From positions 16,592 through 80,591 of the forward strand of contig JBGPWL010000009.1 of NCBI GenBank assembly GCA_041492185.1: 64,000 nucleotides of DNA, written 5' to 3'. The stretch is from JAOAPY01 sp041492185 (GTDB lineage Bacteria > Acidobacteriota > Blastocatellia > Pyrinomonadales > Pyrinomonadaceae). The notes beneath the pieces were generated by a model, which saw nothing but the letters and a program-made list of their open reading frames with translations, was not told the origin of the DNA and made no database searches. Below, one piece after another: positions 26,680 to 35,806 of the stretch. Position numbers and translations under genes: made by a program. The number at the start of each line of letters is the position of its first letter. Position 1 is the first letter of the stretch.

Positions 26680-28155
26680 CTATTTCAGCTTTTCTTTTAG
26701 CCGTTCATTCACAATCTTCGGATTGGCTTTTCCTTTTGAGGCTTTTAGCACCTGCCCGACAAAGAATCCGAACAGTGATTCCTTACCGGCACGATAGCTT
26801 TCAACCTGCTGCGCATTGGCGGCGAGTACCTCATCGACAATCCGATCGATCTCGCCGGTGTCGGTGACTTGAACGAGCCCCTGTTCTTCAATGATTTCGG
26901 CAGCACCTTTGCCGGTCGTGAACATTTCGACCAGCACATCTTTCGCTTGCTTGCCGCTGATCTTTCCTTCGTCCACAAAACGCACTAGCGCCCCGAGCTG
27001 GGCGGCGGGCACCGGAGACTTGTTGGCTGTGATTCCAGCATTCTCCAGCTCGCGCAACAGTTCGGATCGAATCCAGTTTGCTGTCGCGCGCGCGTTGCCA
27101 GCGCTCGCTTCGACTGCGGCTTCGTAGTAGTCGGCCAGCGAGCGCTCAGCGGTCAGTTGCGAAGCATCCGAGAAAGACAACTCGTATTGTTCGGCAAATC
27201 GCTTCGCGCGCGCGTCTGGTAATTCCGGCATCGAGGCGCGCACTTGCTCGATGAACTCTTCGGAAACGATTAGCGGTGGCAAATCAGGCTCGGGAAAATA
27301 TCGATAGTCGTGTGCCTCTTCTTTCGAACGCATCACGCGCGTCTCGCCCGCACGCTCGTCCCATAGACGTGTCTCCTGAGTCAGTTTTCCGCCCGACTCG
27401 AGCGTTTTGATATGTCGCTCGACCTCGAATTCTACAGCGCGCTGCATGAAGCGCACCGAATTTAGATTCTTCAGCTCGACCTTCGTGCCGAACGTTTCGT
27501 CTCCAATGCGGCGCACGGAAACATTCGCTTCGCAGCGCAGATTTCCTTTTTCCATATCTGCTTCCGACGCACCCACCCAACGCAGCGCCCGGCGCACGTG
27601 ATTAACGTAATCATGAGCTTCCCACGATGAGCGAAACTCCGGCTCCGTCACGATCTCGGCCAGCGGCGTGCCGGCGCGATTCAAATCGATATAGGAAAAC
27701 CGATCGACGTCAGGCAGTCCTTCATGAACGTTTTTGCCGGCGTCTTCTTCGAGGTGCAAACGCGTGATGCGAATCTTTTTCGGTTGCCACTTAACCGGAT
27801 GGCCGGCCTCGTCGCGCAGCGCAGTCATAATCTCCAATTCGCCTTTGGCGGAGAACGGTTGATCGTATTGCGAGATTTGATAACCCTTCGGCAGGTCAGG
27901 ATAGAAATAGTTTTTGCGCGCGAACACCGATCGCGGATTGATATGCAAACCAAGCGCAAGCGCCGCGCGCGCGGCTAGTTCCACCACGCGCCGGTTCAAG
28001 ACAGGCAGCGCGCCCGGCAAGCCGAGGCACACCGGACAGGTGTTGGAGTTTGGCTGGTCGCCAAAACGCGTCGAGCAACCGCAGAAGATTTTTGATTCAG
28101 TGCTCAGTTGCGCGTGAATCTCCAGGCCGATAACTGTTTCCCACCCGTTGTGCAT
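26680..28155 (-). CDS. gatB: Asp-tRNA(Asn)/Glu-tRNA(Gln) amidotransferase subunit B
   Basis: 491 aa, full length. GatB binds and phosphorylates the misacylated tRNA during transamidation. N-terminal VIGLEIHAQLSTESKIFCGCSTRFG with the zinc CPVC pair (NTCPVCLGLPGALP), then YFYPDLPKGYQISQYDQP and LHLEEDAGK. The C-terminal YqeY-like helical domain ends FFVGQVLKASKGKANP. gatA and gatC are not next to it, so the complex is encoded at dispersed loci. Confidence 0.97.
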   Translation of the reverse strand: MHNGWETVIGLEIHAQLSTESKIFCGCSTRFGDQPNSNTCPVCLGLPGALPVLNRRVVELAARAALALGLHINPRSVFARKNYFYPDLPKGYQISQYDQPFSAKGELEIMTALRDEAGHPVKWQPKKIRITRLHLEEDAGKNVHEGLPDVDRFSYIDLNRAGTPLAEIVTEPEFRSSWEAHDYVNHVRRALRWVGASEADMEKGNLRCEANVSVRRIGDETFGTKVELKNLNSVRFMQRAVEFEVERHIKTLESGGKLTQETRLWDERAGETRVMRSKEEAHDYRYFPEPDLPPLIVSEEFIEQVRASMPELPDARAKRFAEQYELSFSDASQLTAERSLADYYEAAVEASAGNARATANWIRSELLRELENAGITANKSPVPAAQLGALVRFVDEGKISGKQAKDVLVEMFTTGKGAAEIIEEQGLVQVTDTGEIDRIVDEVLAANAQQVESYRAGKESLFGFFVGQVLKASKGKANPKIVNERLKEKLK

Positions 28156-28165
28156 GTCTTGAATT

Positions 28166-28267
28166 GATCTTCGATCTTCGATCTTCGGTCTCCGATTTTT
28201 GATTTTTGATTTCAGATAGTTCAGATCTGAGATCTGAGATCTTAGATCTGAAGATCTTAGATCGTGA
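28166..28267. repeat. Degenerate GATNNNN heptamer array
   Basis: About fourteen consecutive units starting GAT, nearly all 7 nt long: GATCTTC three times, GGTCTCC, GATTTTT twice, GATTTCA, then GATCTGA twice, GATCTTA and others. It lies between the gatB start and the next gene's stop, so part may serve as gatB leader DNA. Confidence 0.92.
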
Positions 28268-28275
28268 ACTCAATT

Positions 28276-29166
28276 TCACCTTCGCGGACTAACGAAAACA
28301 CGACCACCCCCAAGACCGCCGAACCGATGTCCAACAACGTTCCCGCCCGGTGTTACGAAAACCAGCGGGCGCCGTGCGAAGTCCCGATTAAAGTCAAAAG
28401 GAAATGCCTGGAGGCACGAAATCCCCGGATTGAATCCGCACGGAGATCCCTGGTTGAATCCCGACGGGAAGCGCCGATGAAAGCCAACTCGGAATCGTGA
28501 GTCGAATGGTCCAATCCTATTGTTGGCAATCAAGATGGAGCCGTTTGCTCCATTTAGATATTGATAATCAAGCGAGTCTATGCGCGCGTTGGCGGCGTCT
28601 ATCTCGCCTTGCAGTTCCGCTTCACGCGCGCGCCAATACCGCTCCGACTCTTCCTGTTTTCTTTTCGCAACTAGTTCATCGAAAACTGCAGCTTCCCGCT
28701 CAGCTCGACGCCGCGACTCTTCAAGCGTAGGCAAACCTAATTCAATCCGGCGTTTCTCGTACGCAGCTTCGCCTTCGGTACGCGCGCGCGCATAAGTTTC
28801 CAAATCCTTGTTGGTTACGTTACGAGTTTGCGCTTGAGCGCGCGACAATTGAGATTCCCCGGCGCCCGCACGCGCGGATGTTTCAGCTTGTTGCAGCCGT
28901 TTCAGAAAACTGCCGGGCGACTCGTTGTTGGCGCGTTCCGTGGCTGGAATATCAATGGCGGCCATCTGGACAGACACGCTCATCCCCGGAGCGGGCTCGT
29001 AAGTGAGCACGGTCCGGGTTACGGTGAAGCGCTCGGGAATCTCCATTCGGCGGCCACTGCGTAGCAGCAGGGTGTATGCGCTGGCAGTCGCGGAAAGAAC
29101 AAACAACAGGCCCAGCGCGAGCAAGACGCGCTTTGCGGTTTTCGTGTAGACAGTCGAATTACGCAT
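28276..29166 (-). CDS. Exported coiled-coil protein with Phe/Arg/Gly-rich tail
   Basis: 296 aa from ATG 29166, which has GAGG at good spacing; the GTG at 29178 does not. A signal peptide ends near ATASAY. Then a short beta segment (LLLRSGRRMEIPERFTV, as in proteins annotated with unknown repeats), a long charged helical region (about residues 95-195, many Glu/Arg) and a tail with repeated Phe-Asn/Arg-Gly motifs ending in GGLGGGRVFVSPRR. I do not recognise the family. It may be a surface or envelope protein. Confidence 0.75.
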   Translation of the reverse strand: MRNSTVYTKTAKRVLLALGLLFVLSATASAYTLLLRSGRRMEIPERFTVTRTVLTYEPAPGMSVSVQMAAIDIPATERANNESPGSFLKRLQQAETSARAGAGESQLSRAQAQTRNVTNKDLETYARARTEGEAAYEKRRIELGLPTLEESRRRAEREAAVFDELVAKRKQEESERYWRAREAELQGEIDAANARIDSLDYQYLNGANGSILIANNRIGPFDSRFRVGFHRRFPSGFNQGSPCGFNPGISCLQAFPFDFNRDFARRPLVFVTPGGNVVGHRFGGLGGGRVFVSPRR

Positions 29167-29425
29167 GACAATTTGCACCTCAGCGGCTCGAAATCAATTG
29201 GGGAGGCGTTGGCGGCCCAGTATAGCATTCGGCCAAAACATGCCAAACCAAGGGGTCTAGCCAATTTTCCCAAAAAACTTTGCAAACATACGGGCAATTT
29301 TGGTATACAATCCGCCCCATCCAAGTTCTACTCTCGGGGTTTTTTGAGGCGACGGCATCTTTCCAGCTATACGTTCCGCCGCTAAACGTTGTCAATCCTT
29401 TCACCGAAGGAGAGAAGAAGAAATT

Positions 29426-29791
29426 ATGGCAAAGACAGTTTGCAAGCTGGTGGGAGTTATTCTGCTGATCGTCGGCTTGTGTGGATTTACGCATATCCTG
29501 GACTTCCTGGGCGCCAGCATAGGTCCCGGTCATGCCACACACAACCTGGTACACATCGTGTCCGGCATACTCGCGTTGTATTTTGGCTTCGCGGGATCAT
29601 CGTCAAGCGCGAAGGGATTCTGCCTGCTCTTTGGCATTGTCTATCTCGCCTTAGGGGTGATCGGCCTGGCAAAGGGCAACCTGGACATCACCGTTATCAA
29701 GCTCATGTTAAAGAAGACCGACCACTTGATCCACATTCTGGTAGGCGTGCTGTTCCTGGCCGGTGGTCTGCTTTCTTCCAAGGATTCTTAG
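29426..29791 (+). CDS. Small four-helix membrane protein, DUF4383-like
   Basis: 121 aa with four hydrophobic segments. Residues 8-28 (VGVILLIVGLCGF), then HNLVHIVSGILALYFGFAG with two His, FCLLFGIVYLALGVIGL, and LIHILVGVLFLAGGL. The H-N-x-x-H-x-x-x-G pattern resembles DUF4383 membrane proteins. GAAGGAGAGAAGAAG upstream is a strong ribosome site. Function unknown. Confidence 0.82.
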   Translation: MAKTVCKLVGVILLIVGLCGFTHILDFLGASIGPGHATHNLVHIVSGILALYFGFAGSSSSAKGFCLLFGIVYLALGVIGLAKGNLDITVIKLMLKKTDHLIHILVGVLFLAGGLLSSKDS

Positions 29792-29819
29792 AGCCGGGTT
29801 GGTTCGAGTTATCGCGCAG

Positions 29820-29905
29820 CAGTTCAGAGTGCGAAGGTCCGAAGGCGACCTTGCGGCAAGCCGCGAGATGAATTGCGCCATCGCCGACCTTCCACTCTGA
29901 AACTG
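29820..29905. terminator. Hairpin between convergent genes
   Basis: Arms 29820-29839 and 29886-29905 pair over about 20 nt with two one-base bulges. Placed between the DUF4383-like gene and btuB, both ending here, it could stop transcription from either side. No U-run seen. Confidence 0.5.
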
Positions 29906-29934
29906 TCTGCACACGCGAGCCTCATGAGTTTCGC

Positions 29935-32316
29935 CTAGAACCTAAAGCTAATCCCACCACGACCGGCAATCCCCGACGCGCGAAATCCGTTTTCAAAATA
30001 GGTTTGATTGAAGAGGTTTTCCGCGCCCGCGAACATCACTGCGGTTACCCGTTCGCTGACCCGCCGCTCGTAGCTTCCAAAAAGATTCGCCTTTGTGTAA
30101 CCGCTGAAGGTCAGTTCCGCCTGGCGAAAAGGAAAATCGTTTTCGAAAACCGGAGCGATGTATGAACCAGTGCGGTTCAGATCAAAGTTAAGCGCGAATG
30201 CCCGGTAACGTTGGCTGAGCGTCAATCCAAACAAATGCCTGGGGATGACGTATTCCGGCTGAAGACCGCGCGCGGGCACGAAGCGATCGCTGTTCGTGTA
30301 AGTGTAAGACGCGCGGACGTCCATCCCGCGCACCGGCGTCGCCTCAAAAAAGCTCTCGACACCGCGCGCCATTCCACCCGGTCGATTGACGTAGCCGCTA
30401 AAACGCCCGAGGCCGAGTGGATCGCGAGCAAAGCTAGTAAACGAGATCACTCGTTGCAGTCGAGTGTAAAAGTACGTCACGCCAAACAGCACGCGGTCGT
30501 GAACCAATCGCTGATCAAAACCGCCGTCAACACCAATTGACTGTTCTGCCCGCAAAGTCGGATCGCCAAAACGAACAAAGCCGGCATTGGGAAAGGTGCC
30601 CTCGCCGAATCGCTCAAACAAAGAGGCCGCGCGAAAACCGTTACCGACGTGGGCACGGAACTTTGTTTTGGTCGAGCGGATGAAATACGCAACCGAGCCA
30701 TCGCCGGTGATTGAATGTTCCGCCGTAACGCTTTGCAGGAAGCCCGGACGATCCGCGGCCCTGATCCGGTACGACTGCGCGCGCAGACCAATCGAGATCT
30801 GCAACCGTTCGTCAAACAGAAAAATCTGATCCTGGCCAAATAACGCAAAGGTGCGCTGCCTGTCAGTCGTGCTATTGAAGGCGCTGAAAGACGGAATCGA
30901 TTGCTGGAAAAGCGACTCGTGCTCAAATTCAAACCCGGCCGTTGCGACATTGGTCCTGCCGAAATTCGCATTCAGACGACCATCGAGTGTGTCGGTCGTG
31001 CCGTTATTGATGCTGTTGAATTCAAAGTCGCCGAACGGGTAGAAGGAAGCGAACCGCGGATCGATCTTCGGTCCATTGTAGTTCCGCCGTCTAGACGAGA
31101 CGCGTTGATAAGCAAGCGTGTAAGAGAAAGTCTCGTTGACGCGCTGCGAAAGTCTGACCGCACCAGTCAGCAAACGATTGCGCCGTCCCTCATCCGGATT
31201 ATTGAAGTCCTGGTGAAAGTTTACGCCGGCAATTGCTTGTGGATAGAGCTGCGCGGTTCCGAACGCTGCCGGTAAAGCAAACGGACTGTCGTTGAGTCGC
31301 GCGTTGGAAGTTGTCGCGTACACGTTGGCCGCGATTGTGATCGACGGCGTTGCGTTGAATTGGAGTCGTCCGCTGCCCGCACTGTTGCCGTATTGATCGT
31401 TACCATCAACGCCGCGCCGGACGTCAATGCGATTCAATCCAAGAGTGAAGCCGGCGCGCTTGCCGATTGCGCCTGAACCCCGTAAGTGCTCGCGAAATGT
31501 CGCCAGGCTGCCGCCCTCCCAACCAGCTTCAAAACGAGGCTTGCCGCTGCCGGTGGCCTGAACGAGATTGACCACGCCGCCAATTGCGTTGGTTCCGTAG
31601 ATCGACGAGCCGGAGCCGCGCAGGATTTCAACGCGATCGAGATCGAGCGGTACCAGATCCGAAATCAACGAAACCGCTGAGCCATTGATGTCTGAAGCAT
31701 CTCTGACGCGGAGTCCGTCCAGCAGAATCGCGGTATCAAAGTTTCTCTGGCCGCGGAGACGCAGCGTTGTCAACTCACCGAGCGAGCCCTGCTGTTGCAC
31801 GCGAAGCCCGGGAATGCCGCGCAGAGTTTCGCTCAGCGTCAATCCGTGTTTCGCTTCGATCTGCTGCGCGTCGACCAGCGACATCGCCTTCGAAACTTCG
31901 TCGGCGCGCTGCGGCGTGCCCGTCGCGGTGATCACGACGCTTTCGTTGATCGCCTCGATCTTGAGTTTGAGATCGAGGTTTTCGGTTTGCCCGCGAGCCA
32001 AACGTATTTCAACAGTTGTCAGCGTTGCGAAGCCGGTCGCTTTCACTTCGACGAAATAGGCGCCCGCTCCCAGATCGTTGAAGGCAAACGAGCCGTTGGC
32101 ATCGGTGTTTGTCGTGAGCAGCAAACCGCCGCGCGAGCGTAAGCGCACCTCGGCGCCTGCAACGACTGCCCCCTGCTCGTCAGCGATGCGACCGTTGATT
32201 GAGGAATTATTCTGTCCGAATGCGACCCCGGACAAAATAAGGATCAGGATCAGCGAGCCCCAACCGCGAAGCGGTTGCATAACGCATCCAATTCTTCTCT
32301 GTTCGCTATTTTTCAT
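29935..32316 (-). CDS. btuB: TonB-dependent receptor, BtuB-like (cobalamin)
   Basis: About 793 aa from ATG 32316 (GGAG upstream). Signal peptide (MQPLRGWGSLILILILSGVAFG inside), one carboxypeptidase-regulatory domain (about residues 45-130), a plug with IRGIPGLRVQQQGSLGE-like motif and a beta-barrel ending GGISFRF. Assignment to cobalamin rests on the B12 riboswitch directly upstream and the btuFCD genes before it; the receptor sequence alone would not specify the ligand. The open frame extends upstream to 32496 but that part is riboswitch RNA, not coding. Confidence 0.9.
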   Translation of the reverse strand: MKNSEQRRIGCVMQPLRGWGSLILILILSGVAFGQNNSSINGRIADEQGAVVAGAEVRLRSRGGLLLTTNTDANGSFAFNDLGAGAYFVEVKATGFATLTTVEIRLARGQTENLDLKLKIEAINESVVITATGTPQRADEVSKAMSLVDAQQIEAKHGLTLSETLRGIPGLRVQQQGSLGELTTLRLRGQRNFDTAILLDGLRVRDASDINGSAVSLISDLVPLDLDRVEILRGSGSSIYGTNAIGGVVNLVQATGSGKPRFEAGWEGGSLATFREHLRGSGAIGKRAGFTLGLNRIDVRRGVDGNDQYGNSAGSGRLQFNATPSITIAANVYATTSNARLNDSPFALPAAFGTAQLYPQAIAGVNFHQDFNNPDEGRRNRLLTGAVRLSQRVNETFSYTLAYQRVSSRRRNYNGPKIDPRFASFYPFGDFEFNSINNGTTDTLDGRLNANFGRTNVATAGFEFEHESLFQQSIPSFSAFNSTTDRQRTFALFGQDQIFLFDERLQISIGLRAQSYRIRAADRPGFLQSVTAEHSITGDGSVAYFIRSTKTKFRAHVGNGFRAASLFERFGEGTFPNAGFVRFGDPTLRAEQSIGVDGGFDQRLVHDRVLFGVTYFYTRLQRVISFTSFARDPLGLGRFSGYVNRPGGMARGVESFFEATPVRGMDVRASYTYTNSDRFVPARGLQPEYVIPRHLFGLTLSQRYRAFALNFDLNRTGSYIAPVFENDFPFRQAELTFSGYTKANLFGSYERRVSERVTAVMFAGAENLFNQTYFENGFRASGIAGRGGISFRF

Positions 32317-32351
32317 CTTAGCTTCTCCTGCCCGACGCAGTGCGAGCTGAT

Positions 32352-32530
32352 AGAGAGTGGCGAACAGGTTTCCTGACTCGCGACTTTGATTCCCGAACGA
32401 ATCGCCTCCGCTCCCGCCTTCCCGAGCATGCTCAGTGGCAAAGTCATGGGAGCTTCGTCGCCGCTTACAGTTGCGTGGGCAGTGGCGGCCTTGCACCGCC
32501 TTCCCTAAACCGCCGCTCTTCGGTTTTCAA
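32352..32530 (-). promoter_or_regulatory. Cobalamin riboswitch upstream of btuB
   Basis: On the minus strand the AdoCbl aptamer hallmarks are in order: AGGGAA then GGTGCAAGGCCGCC, AACTGTAAGCGG, the B12-box GCCACTG (complement of 32433-32439), GGGAAGG, and GAGTCAGGAAACCTG (complement includes 32365-32375). It starts three bases after the btuD stop and ends about 35 nt before btuB. No terminator hairpin follows, so control is probably by masking the ribosome site. Confidence 0.92.
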
Positions 32531-32532
32531 AA

Positions 32533-33321
32533 TTACCGGCGCGCTTCATGCACCGGCGTTATGCGCGGCACACCCGACACAGGATGTGCGTCAACCAGGA
32601 CTTCCAAATCGAAAGCTTTGCGCAGAAGCTCAGGCGTTAACACTTCGCGCGGCGGACCAATTGCGATCGCGCGGCCGTTCTTCATCAGCAGTACTCGATC
32701 GGCAAATTCCGCGGCGAGATTCACGTCGTGAGTTACTACCACTGCCGCCGCATCGTGATTGTCACATCGACTGCGAACCAGGCGCAGCATTGTTGCCTGA
32801 TGAGCCAGATCTAGATTCGCCGTCGGCTCGTCAAGCAAATACACCTTTGCTTCGGTAGCCAGCGCACGAGCAAGCACGGCGCGTTGTCGCTCGCCGCCGG
32901 AGACTTCATTCATCAAGCGCGATTCAAACCCTTCGAGTTCGGTTTCATTCAAAATGGCGCGCGCGATTTCCACGTCGTGTTCGCTTTCCCAGCCCCACGC
33001 GCTTGCGCTCGACCATGCATAGCGGCCACCGAGAATAAACTCGATGACGGTCACCGGAAAACGCAGGTCTGCTTCCTGCGCCACAACCGCAATGCGACGA
33101 GCTACAGCGCGCCGCGCAAATGATTTCAGTGGTCTTCCCTCGAGTAAAACCTCGCCGCTGAATGGAACAATCGCGCCGTTGAGCGCACTCAATAAGGTGG
33201 ACTTGCCAGCGCCGTTCGGACCGATGATCGCGATCACGTCGCCTGGTTTGGTAAGCAAAGAAATCTCTGCAACCGCTTCGCGCAGGCCGTAATGAACCGT
33301 GATTTTTCGAGCTTCGAGCAT
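32533..33321 (-). CDS. btuD: Cobalamin ABC transporter ATP-binding protein
   Basis: 262 aa. Walker A GPNGAGKST, Q-loop IAVVAQEADL, signature VSGGERQRAVLARAL, Walker B VYLLDEPTANLDL, switch His in VVTHDVNLA. Typical of BtuD/FhuC/HmuV ATPases. With BtuC it drives B12 across the inner membrane. Cobalamin specificity is inferred from the two riboswitches; heme or siderophore use would otherwise be equally likely. It starts 32 bp after btuC. Confidence 0.92.
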   Translation of the reverse strand: MLEARKITVHYGLREAVAEISLLTKPGDVIAIIGPNGAGKSTLLSALNGAIVPFSGEVLLEGRPLKSFARRAVARRIAVVAQEADLRFPVTVIEFILGGRYAWSSASAWGWESEHDVEIARAILNETELEGFESRLMNEVSGGERQRAVLARALATEAKVYLLDEPTANLDLAHQATMLRLVRSRCDNHDAAAVVVTHDVNLAAEFADRVLLMKNGRAIAIGPPREVLTPELLRKAFDLEVLVDAHPVSGVPRITPVHEARR

Positions 33322-33353
33322 TACCTGGGAGCGCGGACATCCTGTCCGCAGCT

Positions 33354-34382
33354 TTAACCTCGTTTCAATAAGAAGATGAACAACGGCGCGCCAATCAACG
33401 CCGTGATTGCGCCAACCGGCAGCTCGCGCGGGGCAATGATCGTTCGCGCCAGTGTATCGGCGACAATGACAAACGCTGCGCCCGCCAATGCGGATGCCGC
33501 AATCACCACACGATTATCGCTGCCAAAGGAAAGTCGCACGAGATGCGGCACCACCAATCCCACGTAACCAACCGAGCCGCTCGAGGCGACGGATGCCCCC
33601 ACAAGCAGACTCGCGGCCACAAACACAGTCAGCCGCACGCGTCTTACTTCGACGCCGAGATCGAAAGCATCGCGCTCGCCCAACATCATCAGGTTCAGCG
33701 ATCGCGCATTGGCGATTAAGAACCCGACGCCGACTCCCGCGGCGACCATTGCCACTATCAGCATACTTGTTGTCGTGCCCGAAAGATCGCCCAACAGCCA
33801 GAACGTGAACGAGCGAATGCGCGTCGCGTCCATCAGCGTCGTGATGAAAACAATCGCCGAAGAAAGAAAAGTCGTGACTATGACACCGGCGAGGATCAGG
33901 CGCTCCGGCGTCGTGCCGGTCCGGCCGCGCGCCAAACGATAAACGACAAATGTGGCCAGCAGCGCGCCGGCAAAAGCCATTACGGGACGGCTCCATTCGT
34001 GCGCTCCGAAAAATACGAGCGCCGTCATCGTTCCCACCGCAGCACCGTTCGAGACGCCGAGTAGATATGGTTCAGCGAGCGGATTGCGTAGCAGTGCCTG
34101 GTAACCCGCTCCCGCCGTCGCCAGACTCATCCCGACAGCTCCCGCCAGCAAGATGCGCGGCAAGCGAATGTCGAAGAGAATTGCCTGTTGCTCGGACGAC
34201 AAGCCGCAATTCGTCTTGCCGGCGAGCGCGCACAGCGAACTGGCGAGCGGCAGACGCTGACTTCCTACAACTGAAGCAATCAACAACACGAGCACGAGTA
34301 GAAGCAGAAGGAAGCCGCACACAAACAGCGTGCGACCAAACGTCGCGCGCCCCGTGTGAATCGATTGAGAACCACCACTCAT
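33354..34382 (-). CDS. btuC: Cobalamin ABC transporter permease
   Basis: 342 aa from ATG 34382, four bases after the btuF stop; the open frame upstream to 34532 overlaps btuF and is rejected. FecCD-family permease with about ten membrane helices: DIRLPRILLAGAVGMSLATAGAGYQALLRNPLAEPYLLGVSNGA region, then GSVGYVGLVVPHLVR and ARTIIAPRELPVGAITALIGAPLFI. Forms the channel of the BtuCDF importer. No separate ribosome site, so translation is likely coupled to btuF. Confidence 0.93.
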   Translation of the reverse strand: MSGGSQSIHTGRATFGRTLFVCGFLLLLLVLVLLIASVVGSQRLPLASSLCALAGKTNCGLSSEQQAILFDIRLPRILLAGAVGMSLATAGAGYQALLRNPLAEPYLLGVSNGAAVGTMTALVFFGAHEWSRPVMAFAGALLATFVVYRLARGRTGTTPERLILAGVIVTTFLSSAIVFITTLMDATRIRSFTFWLLGDLSGTTTSMLIVAMVAAGVGVGFLIANARSLNLMMLGERDAFDLGVEVRRVRLTVFVAASLLVGASVASSGSVGYVGLVVPHLVRLSFGSDNRVVIAASALAGAAFVIVADTLARTIIAPRELPVGAITALIGAPLFIFLLKRG

Positions 34383-34386
34383 CAGA

Positions 34387-35331
34387 TTATTTGAACGCCT
34401 CCGGATGCAGCGCGCGCGCCAACTCTTCCAGTCCGTCAACGAGTCGCGGGCCTGGACGTGACAAGTGATCGTCGTTAATTTTATGGACTCTATTATTGAG
34501 CGCCGCGGGAGAATTCCGGAGCGAAGCTGCAACTGTTGCGTTTGCTGATCCCATCGAGCCCCCGGTCGGCAAGATGATCGCTTCGGGTCGTGCGGCGAGC
34601 GCTGCTTCGTCGCTGTATAGAAAAAACGCCCCCGGCACGTCGGCCGTCACCGAAACGCCGCCTGCACGCCGTACCAGATCAGTCAAATATGCATCGCGGC
34701 CAATCGTATACAGCGGCTCTCCAGACACCTGATAAAAGACGCTGACTGGTTTGACTCGCTTAATCGCTGCTTCGACGAGATCGGCGCGCCGGCGCAAATC
34801 AGCGACTACGGCCGCGGCCCGATCGTGCTGGCACAACAGGTCGCCAAGGGTGGTGATTGAATGAAAAACTTCCTCGAGGCTGTGCGGATCGGTGACATAA
34901 ACGGAAATCTTTTGCTCGGCGAGCTGTTTTGTAAAAGCTTCCAGCTGTGACGCCGTCGAGACCATTACGATCTGCGGTTTGAGCGCGATTATCCGCTCGA
35001 TGCTCGGATGCATCGTGTCGCCAATTTTCGCAACGTGCTTCGCCTCCGGCGGATAATCGCAGTATTCAGTGTTACCGACGAGCTGTGCGCCGGCGCCGAT
35101 TGCATAGACGATTTCCGTTAGATTTGGGGCGAGCGAAACGATTCTGTCGATGTGCACGGGGACAGTGACCTGGCGGCCTGCGTCATCGGTAACTGTGCGC
35201 ATCGAACCAATGCCGGCCAGCGGAACTTTTGTATCGCGCTTCCAACAGGCGAAGTCGAAGACTAACGCGGCAGCCAGCAGCAGCGTTGTGAAGCAACGAT
35301 ATGATCGTGATTTTGAAAAAGTGTATTTCAA
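34387..35331 (-). CDS. btuF: Cobalamin-binding periplasmic lipoprotein
   Basis: 314 aa if translation starts at TTG 35331, the only start codon upstream of the signal sequence and downstream of the terminator. Hydrophobic TTLLLAAALVF leads to a lipobox-like FAC. Periplasmic binding protein features: RIVSLAPNLTEIVYAIGAGAQLVG, EYCDYPPEA, MHPSIERIIALKPQIV and FYQVSGEPLYTIG. It captures B12 in the periplasm for BtuCD. A longer frame to 35430 would run through the terminator hairpin and is rejected. The GGCGGGA ribosome-like site lies in the 3' arm of that hairpin. Confidence 0.88.
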   Translation of the reverse strand: MKYTFSKSRSYRCFTTLLLAAALVFDFACWKRDTKVPLAGIGSMRTVTDDAGRQVTVPVHIDRIVSLAPNLTEIVYAIGAGAQLVGNTEYCDYPPEAKHVAKIGDTMHPSIERIIALKPQIVMVSTASQLEAFTKQLAEQKISVYVTDPHSLEEVFHSITTLGDLLCQHDRAAAVVADLRRRADLVEAAIKRVKPVSVFYQVSGEPLYTIGRDAYLTDLVRRAGGVSVTADVPGAFFLYSDEAALAARPEAIILPTGGSMGSANATVAASLRNSPAALNNRVHKINDDHLSRPGPRLVDGLEELARALHPEAFK

Positions 35332-35332
35332 T

Positions 35333-35390
35333 AAAAAGTCCCGCCGGCCTCCTGCTCTCTTTGCGAAAGGAACAGGCTGTCGGCGGGACT
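35333..35390 (-). terminator. Riboswitch-associated terminator before btuF
   Basis: On the minus strand AGTCCCGCCG (from 35390) and CGGCGGGACT (ending 35337) form a 10-bp GC-rich stem followed by TTTTTAT. It lies 120 nt after the second cobalamin aptamer and directly before the btuF TTG. The 3' arm also carries the best ribosome-site sequence, so the hairpin could act on transcription, translation or both. Confidence 0.85.
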
Positions 35391-35446
35391 CGGATGATGC
35401 AAGAAGCTGAGACCCGTGCGGCCTGAACACCCTTGCGCGAGGCGTT

Positions 35447-35488
35447 CAAATCTCAAATCTCAGATCTCAAATCAGAGATCTCAGATAT
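35447..35488. repeat. Six in-phase heptamers, CAAATCT type
   Basis: CAAATCT, CAAATCT, CAGATCT, CAAATCA, GAGATCT and CAGATAT follow with exact 7-nt spacing. The array lies between the riboswitch aptamer and its terminator. Confidence 0.9.
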
Positions 35489-35507
35489 GAAGGAAAGGCT
35501 GCAAAAG

Positions 35508-35640
35508 CGTCCGTGGCAGGTCTCCTGGCTTATAGAGTTCGCCGAAAACTGGCGGCTCTCATCACAGTGGCGCGACCGCGCGGGCTTCTCACCCGCTTCC
35601 CTATTCTCCTCGCCCTTGCGAGGCACCCGGATGCTTCATG
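35508..35640 (-). promoter_or_regulatory. Cobalamin riboswitch upstream of btuFCD
   Basis: Minus-strand motifs: GGGTGCCTCGCAAGGGCGAG, AATAGGGAAGCGGGTGA, CGCGCCACTGTGATGAGAG, and AAGCCAGGAGACCTGCC (complement includes 35517-35528). This is the compact form, without the long peripheral arm seen in the btuB copy. Expression platform is the terminator at 35333-35390, separated by an unusual heptamer array. Confidence 0.92.
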
Positions 35641-35806
35641 ATCCAAAGAACAATGAATTCGTCTGACTGCGCCGGACACTATCATGCACGCGCGCCACGT
35701 GTCAACGCATGCTCGATGAATTGTCAGCGTGACTTTGCCGTCGCCTCAATCGTCAAGTAAGATTGGCAGGATTCACATAAACCAGTTGGAGTCTCGCGGA
35801 AAGCAA

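Noticed and set aside
32317..32496. 60-codon upstream extension of btuB
   Set aside because: It reads through the cobalamin riboswitch; a good ribosome site and signal peptide mark ATG 32316.
32533..35331. Heme or siderophore importer instead of B12
   Set aside because: ABC and receptor families fit either, but both transcription units are preceded by well-formed cobalamin riboswitches.
35332..35430. N-terminal extension of btuF
   Set aside because: Would cross the terminator hairpin and remove the lipoprotein signal from the start.
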